This document shows positions 17,064-25,420 of a stretch of 64,000 nt of DNA, in pieces (positions within the stretch are counted from its first letter, which is position 1; each line of letters opens with the position of its first letter). The translations under genes were made by a program, and so were the position numbers. The stretch comes from Kribbella catacumbae DSM 19601. Lineage in GTDB: Bacteria > Actinomycetota > Actinomycetes > Propionibacteriales > Kribbellaceae. A model generated the notes under the pieces. It made no database searches, was not told the DNA's origin, and saw nothing but the letters and a program-made list of their open reading frames with translations. The DNA lies in assembly GCF_000372465.1 (NCBI RefSeq), contig NZ_AQUZ01000006.1, positions 218,000 through 281,999 of the forward strand, written 5' to 3'.

Positions 17064-18026
17064 TCACGGTCTCACCCCGGCGATCGTCCGCAAACGCCGC
17101 AGTACGCCGTCCAGTACGTCGCCCGGGCCTTCAACCACCGCATCCGGCCCGTACGACGCGATCTCCTCGGCGAGCACCTCGGAATCGGCGTACGGGACGT
17201 GCAGCAGATCCCAGCCCTCCTCGTACGGCTCGATCGCGTTCGCCCGGCGGCGCAGGCTCACGCACGAACCCGACCGGGCCCGGACCTTCGCCTCGGACGT
17301 CGGCCGCGGTGGCGCGAGCTCGCTGACCAGGGAGCGGATGTCGGTGCCCTCGGGCACGGTGAACGCGTTCGACTGACCGATCGTGCGCACGTTGCCGCCG
17401 ATCCGGGACAGCCGGAACATCCGGGTCGCCTCACGGTCGCGGTCACGGCCCACGACGTACCAGCGGCCGTGCCAGGAGACGATCCCCCACGGCTCGAGAG
17501 TGCGCATGGTCGCCTCGGCGAACCCGGTCCGCCGGTGCTCGAACCGGACCACGGTGCGACTGACGACGGCAGACCAGAGCGGGTCGAAGGCCGGCTCGGA
17601 GGCACCGACGTGCGGCTCGATCGCGCTCAGCGCGGACTGGTCGGTCTGGATCCCGGCGGCCTTCAGCTTGAGCACGGCCGATGTGGTCGCCTCGGCCAGG
17701 CTGGCGTGCTGCCACACCCGCGCGGCCACGCCCAGTACTGCGGCCTCGTCCGGCTCCAGGTGCACCTCGGGCAACTCGAACACGTCGCGCCGGATCCGGT
17801 AGCCGACGTCGTCGGAGAAGAACTTGTCGATGGTGCCCATCTCGATCGGGATGCCGAGGTCGCGCAACTCGTCCTTGTCGCGCTCGAACATCTTCTCGAA
17901 GGCGTCGTCGGTCTGCCCGGCGTACCCCTCGACCACCTCGCGGATCCGCTCCTTGGTCACGTACGTGCGCGCGACCAGCAGGCAGATCACCAAATTGAGC
18001 AGTCGCTCACTCTTCCGCGCCGACAC
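17064..18026 (-). CDS. pafB: WYL-domain regulator PafB
   Basis: PafB (320 residues) begins MSARKSERLLNLVICLLVAR, characteristic of this regulator, followed by a winged helix (YVTKERIREVVEGY), a WYL domain (EPWGIVSWHGRWYVVGRDRD, FRLSRI) and a WCX C-terminus. With PafC it senses DNA damage, with single-stranded DNA proposed as signal, and activates repair genes. In many Actinobacteria pafA stands immediately upstream; here three plus-strand genes and the FKBP gene lie between pafA and pafB, so coupling to pupylation is not transcriptional. Confidence 0.93.
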   Translation of the reverse strand: MSARKSERLLNLVICLLVARTYVTKERIREVVEGYAGQTDDAFEKMFERDKDELRDLGIPIEMGTIDKFFSDDVGYRIRRDVFELPEVHLEPDEAAVLGVAARVWQHASLAEATTSAVLKLKAAGIQTDQSALSAIEPHVGASEPAFDPLWSAVVSRTVVRFEHRRTGFAEATMRTLEPWGIVSWHGRWYVVGRDRDREATRMFRLSRIGGNVRTIGQSNAFTVPEGTDIRSLVSELAPPRPTSEAKVRARSGSCVSLRRRANAIEPYEEGWDLLHVPYADSEVLAEEIASYGPDAVVEGPGDVLDGVLRRLRTIAGVRP

Positions 18027-18180
18027 CCGACCACCTTACGGGGTGATCGGTGCCAGTGCCGTCCTCCGCGCCGAACAGGTGTTCTAATTGCTCAGCTTCC
18101 ATGAAAAAGATCTCCGCCGATCACCAGGATCTGCAGGTGTTCGACTGCGGCTCCTGAAGCTTGGTTACAGTCGCCGTGTG

Positions 18181-19269
18181 ATGCGGTGGCGTGAAGGAAT
18201 AGTGAGTGAGCTCGGGCGGAGCTGGGCTGGCGCTCAGGAGCTGGTGGTAGCTGTCGGGGATCGCGCTGTGCGGTCCCTGGCCTACCCCGACCTTGTGGGC
18301 TCGCCTGTGGTGGGTGACCGGGTGCTGCTCAATGTGGGCGCGCTAGACCGGGGTCTGGGCACAGGCGGCTACGCACTGGTCGTCGCCATCCCCGACAGGC
18401 TTCCGGAGGACCCGCCGGAGAGCGGGCACTTGGTCAAGGCCCGCTACACACCCCTGCAGTCCATGGTGCTCGGTGCCGACGAGCAGGACTCGCCAGACCA
18501 CGCAGTACTGCGTGACGCCGACGACCTATTCGGTACGCCGGTCGTCGTGGCTGACCTGCATTCCGCGCTGCCCGCAGTACTGGCTGGGGTGTACGAGGCT
18601 CGGCCAGGTACTCGGGTCATCTACGTGATGACGGACGGCGGAGCGCTACCGCTGGCGTTCTCGCGTACTGTCTCGGCGCTGCGCGACGCCGGCTGGCTTG
18701 GCGGGACAGTGACCGTCGGACAGGCGTACGGCGGCGACCGTGAGGCCGTGACGGTCCACACCGGGTTGCTAACGGCAGTGCACGTACTGGCGGCCGAACT
18801 CGTAGTACTGACGCAGGGGCCGGGCAACCTCGGTACTGGTACCCGCTGGGGCTTCTCCGGCGTCCAGTCGGGTGAAGCCGTCAACGCGGTCGGCACGCTT
18901 GGCGGACAGGCTGTGGCGTCGCTCCGGATCTCAGAGGCCGACCCGCGACCACGACACCGGGGCATCTCGCACCACAGCCTCACGGCGTACGGGCGAGTCG
19001 CGCTGCAGCCGGCAGACGTCGTAGTACCGGATCTGGCCGGCGACTTCGGTGACGCCGTCCGGGACGCCGCTGAGCCGCTCAAGGGCCGGCACCGCGTCGT
19101 ACGGGTGTCCACTGACGGCCTGTACGACGCACTGGGGGCCGCGCCGGTCAAGCTGTCGACCATGGGGCGGGATCTCGACGCGGATCGCGCGTACTTCGAG
19201 GCTGCCGCCGCGGCCGGCCGTCATGCGGCCGGGCTGGTGGATGTGCCCTTCGGAAAGAGCAATCGGTGA
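18181..19269 (+). CDS. DUF3866 family protein
   Basis: The 362-residue product is recognised as DUF3866 by its overall pattern: an N-terminal small barrel (RWREGIVSELGRSW), LVKARYTPLQSMVLGADEQDS, VIYVMTDGGALPLAFSRTV, LVVLTQGPGNLGTGTRWGFS and HRGISHHSLTAYGRVAL. The function of the family is not known; the glycine-rich QGPGNLGTGT looks like a ligand loop. ATG 18181 is taken as start, with GTG 18178 equally possible. The next gene begins inside its stop codon. In other Actinobacteria this gene lies near the xerD-recN block, so its position between pafB and pafA suggests rearrangement. Confidence 0.85.
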   Translation: MRWREGIVSELGRSWAGAQELVVAVGDRAVRSLAYPDLVGSPVVGDRVLLNVGALDRGLGTGGYALVVAIPDRLPEDPPESGHLVKARYTPLQSMVLGADEQDSPDHAVLRDADDLFGTPVVVADLHSALPAVLAGVYEARPGTRVIYVMTDGGALPLAFSRTVSALRDAGWLGGTVTVGQAYGGDREAVTVHTGLLTAVHVLAAELVVLTQGPGNLGTGTRWGFSGVQSGEAVNAVGTLGGQAVASLRISEADPRPRHRGISHHSLTAYGRVALQPADVVVPDLAGDFGDAVRDAAEPLKGRHRVVRVSTDGLYDALGAAPVKLSTMGRDLDADRAYFEAAAAAGRHAAGLVDVPFGKSNR

Positions 19270-20273
19270 GGATCACGGCGGCGAGCTTCCCCACCCCGCA
19301 TTTCATCCAGGTGTCGAGCAATCCGGCGGTCCGGGACCAGCAGGCCGGGTTCGCGCAGCTCCACGCCGGCGGCACCAACCAGGCACTGGACCGGCTGAAC
19401 GGGCTGCTGGAAGCGGCGACCTCGCAGGCCGAACGGGTGAATGCCTTCGAGCAGACCTACCGCGAACTGGCGCAGTGGCGGTACGACCTGTCTGAGCGAT
19501 CCAGCGGCCAACGACCGGGCGCGACCCCAGAGAGCTACCGGGCCTCCATCGGCCGTGGATTCGTCACCGACCCCTTCGGCAAGGGCACCCATCGGGATGG
19601 CGACCTGAGGATGAACAGCCAAGGGACGCTGTTCGGCGGAACCGAGACACCGGCCAGCCGCCTCGCCGCCCGGCTTTCCGACATCGCCGCAGCACGGTTC
19701 GACGCCGAGGCGCCGGATGCGGAGGTACTGCAGAACAAGGTTCGGCTGCCCGACGGCACCACCGTCAACGGCAACCAGATCCAGCGCGGCCGCGCGGCGG
19801 CGGCCGCCCGCAACCTTCCCGAGAATGTCAAGGACTTCTACTGCACGCAGACGGGCACCGAGGCCGACCGCAAGGCCCTGCAGCAAGCCGCCTTCACCAG
19901 CCTCGCCGAGCTCGAGGCTCAGCGCGCCAGCGGCCGAACCGACCTGCTGGAGGACCCAGCAGCCCGCCAGGCCTTCGTCGAGGCGGAGTACTTCATCTAC
20001 CAGGGCCCGGAGTTCCAGCGCGGCGGCGACGCGAGCATCCGGGCTCTCCTGGTCGCGGCCCACACCCGTGTCTTCGATGCACCGGTGAAGCTTCCGCAGG
20101 ACATCGACGTGATGGCCTACGTCGCGTCCCAGCAGGACTTCTACGCCCACGTCGAACGCCACCAGACCGTGCTCACGACCGATGCGCCGGCCGTACAGCC
20201 CGAGATCGCTCAGGTGGCAGCGCGCGCTGCCGTCCCGGCGACCCGCCGTACGACCGGACAGGAGCGCGGCTGA
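19266..20273 (+). CDS. Protein of unknown function coupled to DUF3866
   Basis: The 335-residue product starts at GTG 19266, overlapping the TGA of the DUF3866 gene, so the two are translationally coupled. I recognise no family. It lacks a signal peptide and membrane helices. Residues 1-70 are helical (QAGFAQLHAGGTNQALDRL); the centre holds LPDGTTVNGNQIQRGRAAAA; the C-terminal half has VEAEYFIYQGPEFQRGGDAS, ALLVAAHTRVFDAPVKLPQD and YVASQQDFYAHVERHQ, with several conserved-looking aromatic and histidine residues. Codon use resembles its neighbours. It could be an enzyme of an undescribed type or a binding partner of DUF3866. Confidence 0.75.
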   Translation: MRITAASFPTPHFIQVSSNPAVRDQQAGFAQLHAGGTNQALDRLNGLLEAATSQAERVNAFEQTYRELAQWRYDLSERSSGQRPGATPESYRASIGRGFVTDPFGKGTHRDGDLRMNSQGTLFGGTETPASRLAARLSDIAAARFDAEAPDAEVLQNKVRLPDGTTVNGNQIQRGRAAAAARNLPENVKDFYCTQTGTEADRKALQQAAFTSLAELEAQRASGRTDLLEDPAARQAFVEAEYFIYQGPEFQRGGDASIRALLVAAHTRVFDAPVKLPQDIDVMAYVASQQDFYAHVERHQTVLTTDAPAVQPEIAQVAARAAVPATRRTTGQERG

Positions 20274-20357
20274 TCGCTGGGCTGGTGGACGTACCACCAC
20301 CCGGTTCGGGGTCTCAGTACTCCTGATTCGGCGAGGCCGGGCGGCGACAGTGGAAGC

Positions 20358-20846
20358 ATGGCAACCACGGAGCGCACCCTCACCATCCACGATGTCGTCG
20401 GCAGCGAGCCGCCGGTGGCGATCCGGGCAGCGATCGCCGCGTGGTTGCTCGCGGTCGGCGCCGGAGTGGCCGAGTCGGTCCTCGGCGTGATCGACGCGAT
20501 CAGCGACGGGTCGATGCCGCCGGCGGCGATCGTCGCGCAGGTCGGCTTCCGCGCCATCGTGTACGGCGGGCTGTTCGTCGTGATCGACAAGTACTTCCGG
20601 CTCGGCCGCAACTGGTCGCGGCACCTGCTCGCCGGGCTGCTCGGCGTCGTCGGGATGGCGACGCTCGTGATCGGGCCGATCCAGTGGCTGCTCGACGGCG
20701 CGGACTTCGGCGCGATCGAGCTGAGCCCGGGCTTCTTCGCCTTCGCGGTGATCCGCAGTGTGCACGTGATGGCGGTCGTCACCGGTGTGGTGCTGATGTA
20801 CCAGCCGGACGCCAACCGCTGGTTCCGCGCCCGGCGGTCGCACTGA
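20358..20846 (+). CDS. Four-TM membrane protein, unknown function
   Basis: The 162-residue product has four predicted membrane helices: AAIAAWLLAVGAGVAESVLG, VGFRAIVYGGLFVVID, LLAGLLGVVGMATLVIG and VIRSVHVMAVVTGVVLMY. The cytosolic N-terminus is TTERTLTIHDVVGSEPP and the C-end is basic (RWFRARRSH). It begins at ATG 20358, 84 bases past the preceding gene, and ends at a strong hairpin. No family is recognised. Confidence 0.75.
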   Translation: MATTERTLTIHDVVGSEPPVAIRAAIAAWLLAVGAGVAESVLGVIDAISDGSMPPAAIVAQVGFRAIVYGGLFVVIDKYFRLGRNWSRHLLAGLLGVVGMATLVIGPIQWLLDGADFGAIELSPGFFAFAVIRSVHVMAVVTGVVLMYQPDANRWFRARRSH

Positions 20847-20858
20847 CCGGCCGGACAA

Positions 20859-20895
20859 AAAGCAAGGCCGTTGCCCTGGGCAACGGCCTTGCTTT
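20859..20895. terminator. Bidirectional hairpin terminator
   Basis: AAAGCAAGGCCGTTGCCC is followed almost at once by GGCAACGGCCTTGCTTT, forming a near-perfect 17-bp stem with A-rich and T-rich flanks on both sides. It stands between the convergent membrane-protein and FKBP genes, so it can stop transcription in both directions. Confidence 0.93.
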
Positions 20896-20906
20896 CGGTG
20901 CTGAGC

Positions 20907-21887
20907 TTACTGGCCCTGCGGCTTTCCGGCCGGGAAGGCGTTGAGGACGTCGATGACCGCGAACGCGTTGGTCACCTTGCCCTTCTCGTCCTTGGCCGGC
21001 GGCAGCTCGACCAGGACACGGCTACCGACCGGGATTCCGGCGAAGCCGTCCAGCGCGCCGGCCTGGCCGGTCGGGCCCGGGCCGACCTGAAGCTTGTCGG
21101 TCGGGGAGCCGGGCTGGGCCGGAGCCTGCTGCGAGGCCGGCTGCGGGTCCCAGGTGCTGGCCTGCTTCTTGCCGGCGTAGTCATAGACGACGTAGCGGCC
21201 GACCAGCTGGCTGCCCTTCTCGATCGGCTTACCCTTGCCGGTAGCGATGACGACGGGCTTGCCCGGCTTGGCCGGCGGCTTCGTGCCGGCCGGCACGGTC
21301 ACCTTCGGCTCGGCGCTCAGCTCCCCGGTCACCTTGAACTTGGTCGCGGGTGCCGCGACCGGGTCGGCCTCCAGCTTGGTGGTGTTGGAGCCGGCGCCGA
21401 ACAGGTCGACGACGAAGATCAGCGTGTCTTCCTTGGTGATGCCCGCCTGCTGGTTCCCGCCGGCCGGTCCGTAGCCCTTGTCCGCCGGGATCGACATGAC
21501 GACGCGGCTGCCGACCTTCTTGCCGACCAGCGCCTCGTCCCAGCCGGCGATGACGCCGCCGATGCCGATCGGGAACGAGGACGGCGCGCCGCGGTCGTAG
21601 GAGTTGTCGAACACCTTGCCGTCGCGCCAGATCTGGCCGAGGTAGTTGGCGGTGAGATAGTCGCCCTTCTTCACCTCGGGACCGTCGCCCTCCTTCAGGA
21701 CCTCGGTCACCAGAGCCTTGTCCGGCTCGCCTTCGCGGTGGGTGACGGTCGGCTTCTTGCCGAACTCCTCGGTCACCTTGATCCCGGTCTTGCCGAAGTC
21801 GCCCCCGGCTTTGGAATCATCGGAGCCGCAGGCGGCCAGGGACGACCCCAGCGCCAGCACCGCGACCAGACTCAACAGCTTGCGCAC
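20907..21887 (-). CDS. FKBP-type peptidyl-prolyl isomerase lipoprotein
   Basis: The 326-residue product is an exported folding catalyst. The signal peptide ends in the lipobox LAAC (cysteine near residue 20), so it should be anchored to the outer membrane face. The first FKBP domain (about 70-170) contains DYLTANYLGQIWRDGKVFDN, GVIAGWDEALVGKKVGSRVV and IPADKGYG, including the usual pocket residues. The second half (190-320) repeats the fold more weakly, with GSQLVGRYVVYDY and GIPVGSRVLVELPP. GTG 21887 is preceded by GAGGTG. It lies downstream of pafA on the same strand, a pairing seen in many Actinobacteria. Confidence 0.92.
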   Translation of the reverse strand: MRKLLSLVAVLALGSSLAACGSDDSKAGGDFGKTGIKVTEEFGKKPTVTHREGEPDKALVTEVLKEGDGPEVKKGDYLTANYLGQIWRDGKVFDNSYDRGAPSSFPIGIGGVIAGWDEALVGKKVGSRVVMSIPADKGYGPAGGNQQAGITKEDTLIFVVDLFGAGSNTTKLEADPVAAPATKFKVTGELSAEPKVTVPAGTKPPAKPGKPVVIATGKGKPIEKGSQLVGRYVVYDYAGKKQASTWDPQPASQQAPAQPGSPTDKLQVGPGPTGQAGALDGFAGIPVGSRVLVELPPAKDEKGKVTNAFAVIDVLNAFPAGKPQGQ

Positions 21888-22101
21888 GAACGAGCACCTC
21901 GAAATCTCACGGCTCGGCCCTGCCTTCGGCGGGCCCGCCTGGATATACGGCCAGATGAACGCGCCCACCCTAGCCTGCGCGGCCAAAGGCGACGCGGTCC
22001 ACCTCAGTCACCGTTCGGTCACGTCACGCAGCGTCGCAGCCGCCCGCCCAGTGGGCTCGCGGCAAACCACGCGTTCGCAGTACGGCGAACGCGTGGCCGG
22101 C

Positions 22102-23463
22102 TCACATACTCGCGATCAGCTTTTCCACTCGCTCGTCGTGGGACTTGAACGGGTCCTTGCACAGCACGGTGCGCTGGGCCTGGTCGTTCAGCTTCAGGTG
22201 CACCCAGTCGACGGTGAAGTCGCGCCGCCGCTCCTGCGCCCGCTTGATGAACTCGCCCCGCAGCCGCGCCCGCGTCGTCTGCGGCGGCACCGACTTTGCC
22301 TCGAACACCCGTAGGTCGTCGACCACCCGAGTGACGGCGCCCTTGCGCTCGAGCAGGTAGTACAGCCCGCGCGGGCGGTGGATGTCGTGGTAGGCCAGGT
22401 CGAGCTGAGCGACCCGCGGGCTGGCCAGGCCGAGGTTGTTCTGCTGGCGGTAGCGCTCGATCAGCCGGTACTTGATCACCCAGTCGATCTCGCGCTCGAT
22501 CCCGGACAGGTCGCCGGACTCGATCGCCTTCAGGCACCGCTCCCACAGGTTGAGCGCGCGCTCCACGGCCGGAGTACCGAGCTCGCGGCGGTCGACGAAG
22601 TCGCGAGCCTTGGTCAGGTACTCACCCTGAATGTCCAGGGCGCTCGCTTCGCGGCCGTTGGCCAGCCGGACCTCGCGGCGCCCGGTCATGTCGTGGCTGA
22701 TCTCGCGGATCGCCCGGATCGGGTTGTCCAGGGTGAGGTCGCGCATCACGATGCCGGCCTCGATCATCCGCAGTACCAGGTCGGTGCTGGCGACCTTCAG
22801 CAGCATCGTGGTCTCGGACATGTTCGAGTCGCCGACGATCACGTGCAGCCGGCGGAACCGCTCGGCGTCCGCGTGCGGCTCGTCGCGGGTGTTGATGATC
22901 GGCCGGGACCGGGTGGTCGCGCTGGAGACGCCTTCCCAGATGTGCTCGGCGCGCTGCGACACGGAGTACACAGCGCCGCGGGGCGTCTGCAGCACCTTGC
23001 CGGCGCCGCAGATCAGCTGCCGGGTGACCAGGAACGGGATCAGTACGTCGGCCAGCTTGGCGAAGTCGCCGTGCCGGCTGACCAGGTAGTTCTCGTGGCA
23101 GCCGTAGCTGTTGCCGGCCGAGTCGGTGTTGTTCTTGAACAGGTAGACGTCGCCGAAGATGCCCTCGTCGTGCAGCCGCTTCTGCGCGTCGACGAGCAGC
23201 CCTTCGAGGATCCGCTCGCCCGCTTTGTCGTGTGCGATCAGGTCGGTGACCGAATCGCACTCACCGGTCGCGTACTCCGGGTGGGAGCCCACGTCGAGGT
23301 AGAGCCGCGCCCCGTTGCGGAGGAAGACGTTGCTGCTCCGCCCCCAGGACACGACGCGCCGAAACAAGTACCGGGCCACCTCATCGGGGGTCAGTCGGCG
23401 CTGACCGCGAAAAGTGCAGGTGACTCCGTACTCGTTCTCCAGACCGAAGATTCGCCGGTTCAC
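22102..23463 (-). CDS. pafA: Pup-protein ligase PafA
   Basis: PafA (453 residues) joins the C-terminal glutamate of Pup to lysines of target proteins, marking them for the proteasome. The start [16 protein letters not shown] (GTG 23463) gives the family's N-terminus with the catalytic ExE-type loop; [20 protein letters not shown] and [17 protein letters not shown] follow, and the C-end [20 protein letters not shown] is typical. The ligase and not Dop is supported by the [10 protein letters not shown] segment. The usual upstream genes mpa, dop, pup and prcBA are not in this window; a secreted-protein gene lies divergent instead. Confidence 0.95.
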   Translation of the reverse strand: MNRRIFGLENEYGVTCTFRGQRRLTPDEVARYLFRRVVSWGRSSNVFLRNGARLYLDVGSHPEYATGECDSVTDLIAHDKAGERILEGLLVDAQKRLHDEGIFGDVYLFKNNTDSAGNSYGCHENYLVSRHGDFAKLADVLIPFLVTRQLICGAGKVLQTPRGAVYSVSQRAEHIWEGVSSATTRSRPIINTRDEPHADAERFRRLHVIVGDSNMSETTMLLKVASTDLVLRMIEAGIVMRDLTLDNPIRAIREISHDMTGRREVRLANGREASALDIQGEYLTKARDFVDRRELGTPAVERALNLWERCLKAIESGDLSGIEREIDWVIKYRLIERYRQQNNLGLASPRVAQLDLAYHDIHRPRGLYYLLERKGAVTRVVDDLRVFEAKSVPPQTTRARLRGEFIKRAQERRRDFTVDWVHLKLNDQAQRTVLCKDPFKSHDERVEKLIASM

Positions 23464-23602
23464 AGACCCCACCCTACGACCCCGCTCCGACAATCGGGCC
23501 GAGTCTCAGGCGCGCCGTCATCGCTTCGTTGCGTGGCAACAATCAGCGACCGCGGTGCATCGAGCAAGGTGTTAGTCCTGAGCGAACGACGAGAGGGATG
23601 AG

Positions 23603-24538
23603 ATGACGGGAAAGCGGAATGCGGTCCGGTCCACGACCGGACTGCTGTCTGGCGCGTTGCTGGCGGCCTCACTGGTCGCGGCACCGGCCCATGCCACCGG
23701 CACCGCGACACCGGCGGCTGTCTGCAGCCTGCGCCTCGGCGCTGTGACGGCCGGCGGCGACCACAGCATCCAGCGGATCACCGCCACCACGCCTCCCACG
23801 GTCGACAGCGCCGTGGTCGGCCCGAAGGACCTCTACCCCGACGGCACCGCCCGCCTGCCCAGCTCGGTCGGCTACGAGGCCGTCGTACCGGCAGGTGAGC
23901 AGCGACAGGGCCTGGTCGCCATCGGGCCGCGGATGTACTACTCGGGGTACACGACTGACGGCAGCGGCACCGAGCCCGTGCCCGGTACGGTGACGCAGAC
24001 CCTGGTCGGTGGCGGCTGGAGCCAGTACCACCGGTTCTTCGAGCGCAGTACGTACTCGCTCTCGGGCTTCAGCCGGACGAACACCTATACGGTGGCCAGC
24101 GAGGTGATCGCTCGCTGGACGGTCACCAAGGGCGGCTGGCGCTACTACACGACCTACCAGGGCTTCGCCGCCGTCAAGACCATGGCACTGATCAGCCAGA
24201 CCCGCAGCTACGACACCTTCCTGGCCAACACCTACGGCGGTGCGCTGTACACAGTCCGGATCCCCACTGGGTCCGGGGCACCGGTAGTGAAGAAGGTGCG
24301 CACCTCCACCTGGCAGGGCTTCGAGACGCTCATCGCGGAGAAGTGCGGCTCGCAGAGCACGCTGCTGCTCGGCATCGACAAGGACACCAAGACCGGCTAC
24401 CTGTACGCCGTCAGCCACGCCACCGGCGCAACCACGGTCATCAAGGGCCTCGGCAAGGTCCCAGCCAGCCTCGCCGAGTCCTCCTACTTTCGCGTCTTCC
24501 TCGACACCCCGGAGGCCGGCCATCTGTTCGGCGAGTGA
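23603..24538 (+). CDS. Secreted protein with propeller-like repeats, unknown function
   Basis: The 311-residue product has a clear signal peptide (GLLSGALLAASLVAAPAHA) starting from ATG 23603 with GAGAGGGATGAG upstream. The mature part has repeated blocks with aromatic pairs (ARWTVTKGGWRYYTTYQGF, GGALYTVRIP, GYLYAVSHATG), like tachylectin-type or other small beta-propellers, and two cysteines (VCSLRL, KCGSQS). Extracellular sugar binding is one possibility; I see no catalytic motif. It is convergent to rluB, with a long inverted repeat between. Confidence 0.75.
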   Translation: MTGKRNAVRSTTGLLSGALLAASLVAAPAHATGTATPAAVCSLRLGAVTAGGDHSIQRITATTPPTVDSAVVGPKDLYPDGTARLPSSVGYEAVVPAGEQRQGLVAIGPRMYYSGYTTDGSGTEPVPGTVTQTLVGGGWSQYHRFFERSTYSLSGFSRTNTYTVASEVIARWTVTKGGWRYYTTYQGFAAVKTMALISQTRSYDTFLANTYGGALYTVRIPTGSGAPVVKKVRTSTWQGFETLIAEKCGSQSTLLLGIDKDTKTGYLYAVSHATGATTVIKGLGKVPASLAESSYFRVFLDTPEAGHLFGE

Positions 24539-24540
24539 AC

Positions 24541-24644
24541 CCGGACCGCCATCACATGCCAAGTCCCCGTCAGCGGCCGGTTCGGGGCGGCCGCACGCTC
24601 AGCTGTCGAGCTGTGGGGGATGTTGGTGTGTGATGGCGGTCCGG
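24541..24644. terminator. 16-bp perfect inverted repeat with 72-base interior
   Basis: CCGGACCGCCATCACA (24541-24556) is matched exactly by TGTGATGGCGGTCCGG (24629-24644). It begins 2 bases after the secreted-protein stop codon and ends 14 bases before the rluB stop, so it probably insulates these convergent genes. Its interior contains CACGCTCAG (24594-24602), shared with the element at 44999-45100. Confidence 0.7.
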
Positions 24645-24658
24645 CAAGTCCCGTGAAA

Positions 24659-25420
24659 TCAGAGGTCGACGAGGTCGAGGAGTTGGCCTAGTTCCTTGCT
24701 GTCGAGCTCGCGGAGTTCACCGGTGTGCAGGTTGCCGCGGCGGACCGGGCCGATCGCAGTACGGGTGAGGCGTTTGACCGGGTGGCCGATGGCGTCGAAC
24801 ATGCGGCGGACGATCCGGTTGCGGCCCTCGTGCAGGGTGATCTGGACGAGGGTGCGGCCCTTGATGCTGGAGATCTCGCGGACCGTGTCGGCTTGCGCCT
24901 GGCCGTCCTCGAGGTTGACGCCGTCGAGCAGGCGGCGCAGTACCGCTGGCTTCACGTTGCCGTCGACCTCGGCGACGTAGGTCTTGGAAACCTCGTACGA
25001 GGGGTGCGCGAGGCGGTGCGCGAACTCACCGTGGTTGGTGAGTAGCAACAGCCCTTCGGTGTCGGTGTCGAGCCGCCCGATGTGGAACAACCGCTCGGGA
25101 CGATCGTGCACGTAGTCGGCGATACAGGGCCGGCCTTGTGGGTCGGCCATCGTCGTCACTACGCCACGAGGCTTGTTGAGCACGATGTAGACGTGCGCGG
25201 TCACCGGCGGAATCCGCTCGCCATCGACCCGGATCACCGAGACAGCCGGATCGACCCGGGTACCGAACTCGGTCACCACCTGCCCGTCGACCTCGACCCG
25301 CCCCTGCCCAATCAACTCCTCAGCCGCCCGCCGACTGGCCACGCCGGCCTGAGCCAACGCCTTCTGCAGCCGGATCCCGCTCTCGTCCTCAACCACCAGA
25401 TCCACCTTCAACCCGCACAT
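24659..25420 (-). CDS. rluB: 23S rRNA pseudouridine synthase, RluB/RsuA family
   Basis: The enzyme (253 residues) isomerises a uridine in rRNA. An S4 RNA-binding domain (IRLQKALAQAGVASRRAAEE) is followed by the catalytic domain with the RsuA/RluB motif GRLDTDTEGLLLLTNHGE, where the aspartate after LDT is the nucleophile region, and by LHEGRNRIVRRMFDAIGHPV. I start at ATG 25420, preceded by CGGGGATCGGG; this overlaps the end of scpB by 32 bases. Longer in-frame extensions upstream are alternate-frame reading of scpB. It sits downstream of scpB, as in M. tuberculosis. Confidence 0.92.
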   Translation of the reverse strand: MCGLKVDLVVEDESGIRLQKALAQAGVASRRAAEELIGQGRVEVDGQVVTEFGTRVDPAVSVIRVDGERIPPVTAHVYIVLNKPRGVVTTMADPQGRPCIADYVHDRPERLFHIGRLDTDTEGLLLLTNHGEFAHRLAHPSYEVSKTYVAEVDGNVKPAVLRRLLDGVNLEDGQAQADTVREISSIKGRTLVQITLHEGRNRIVRRMFDAIGHPVKRLTRTAIGPVRRGNLHTGELRELDSKELGQLLDLVDL

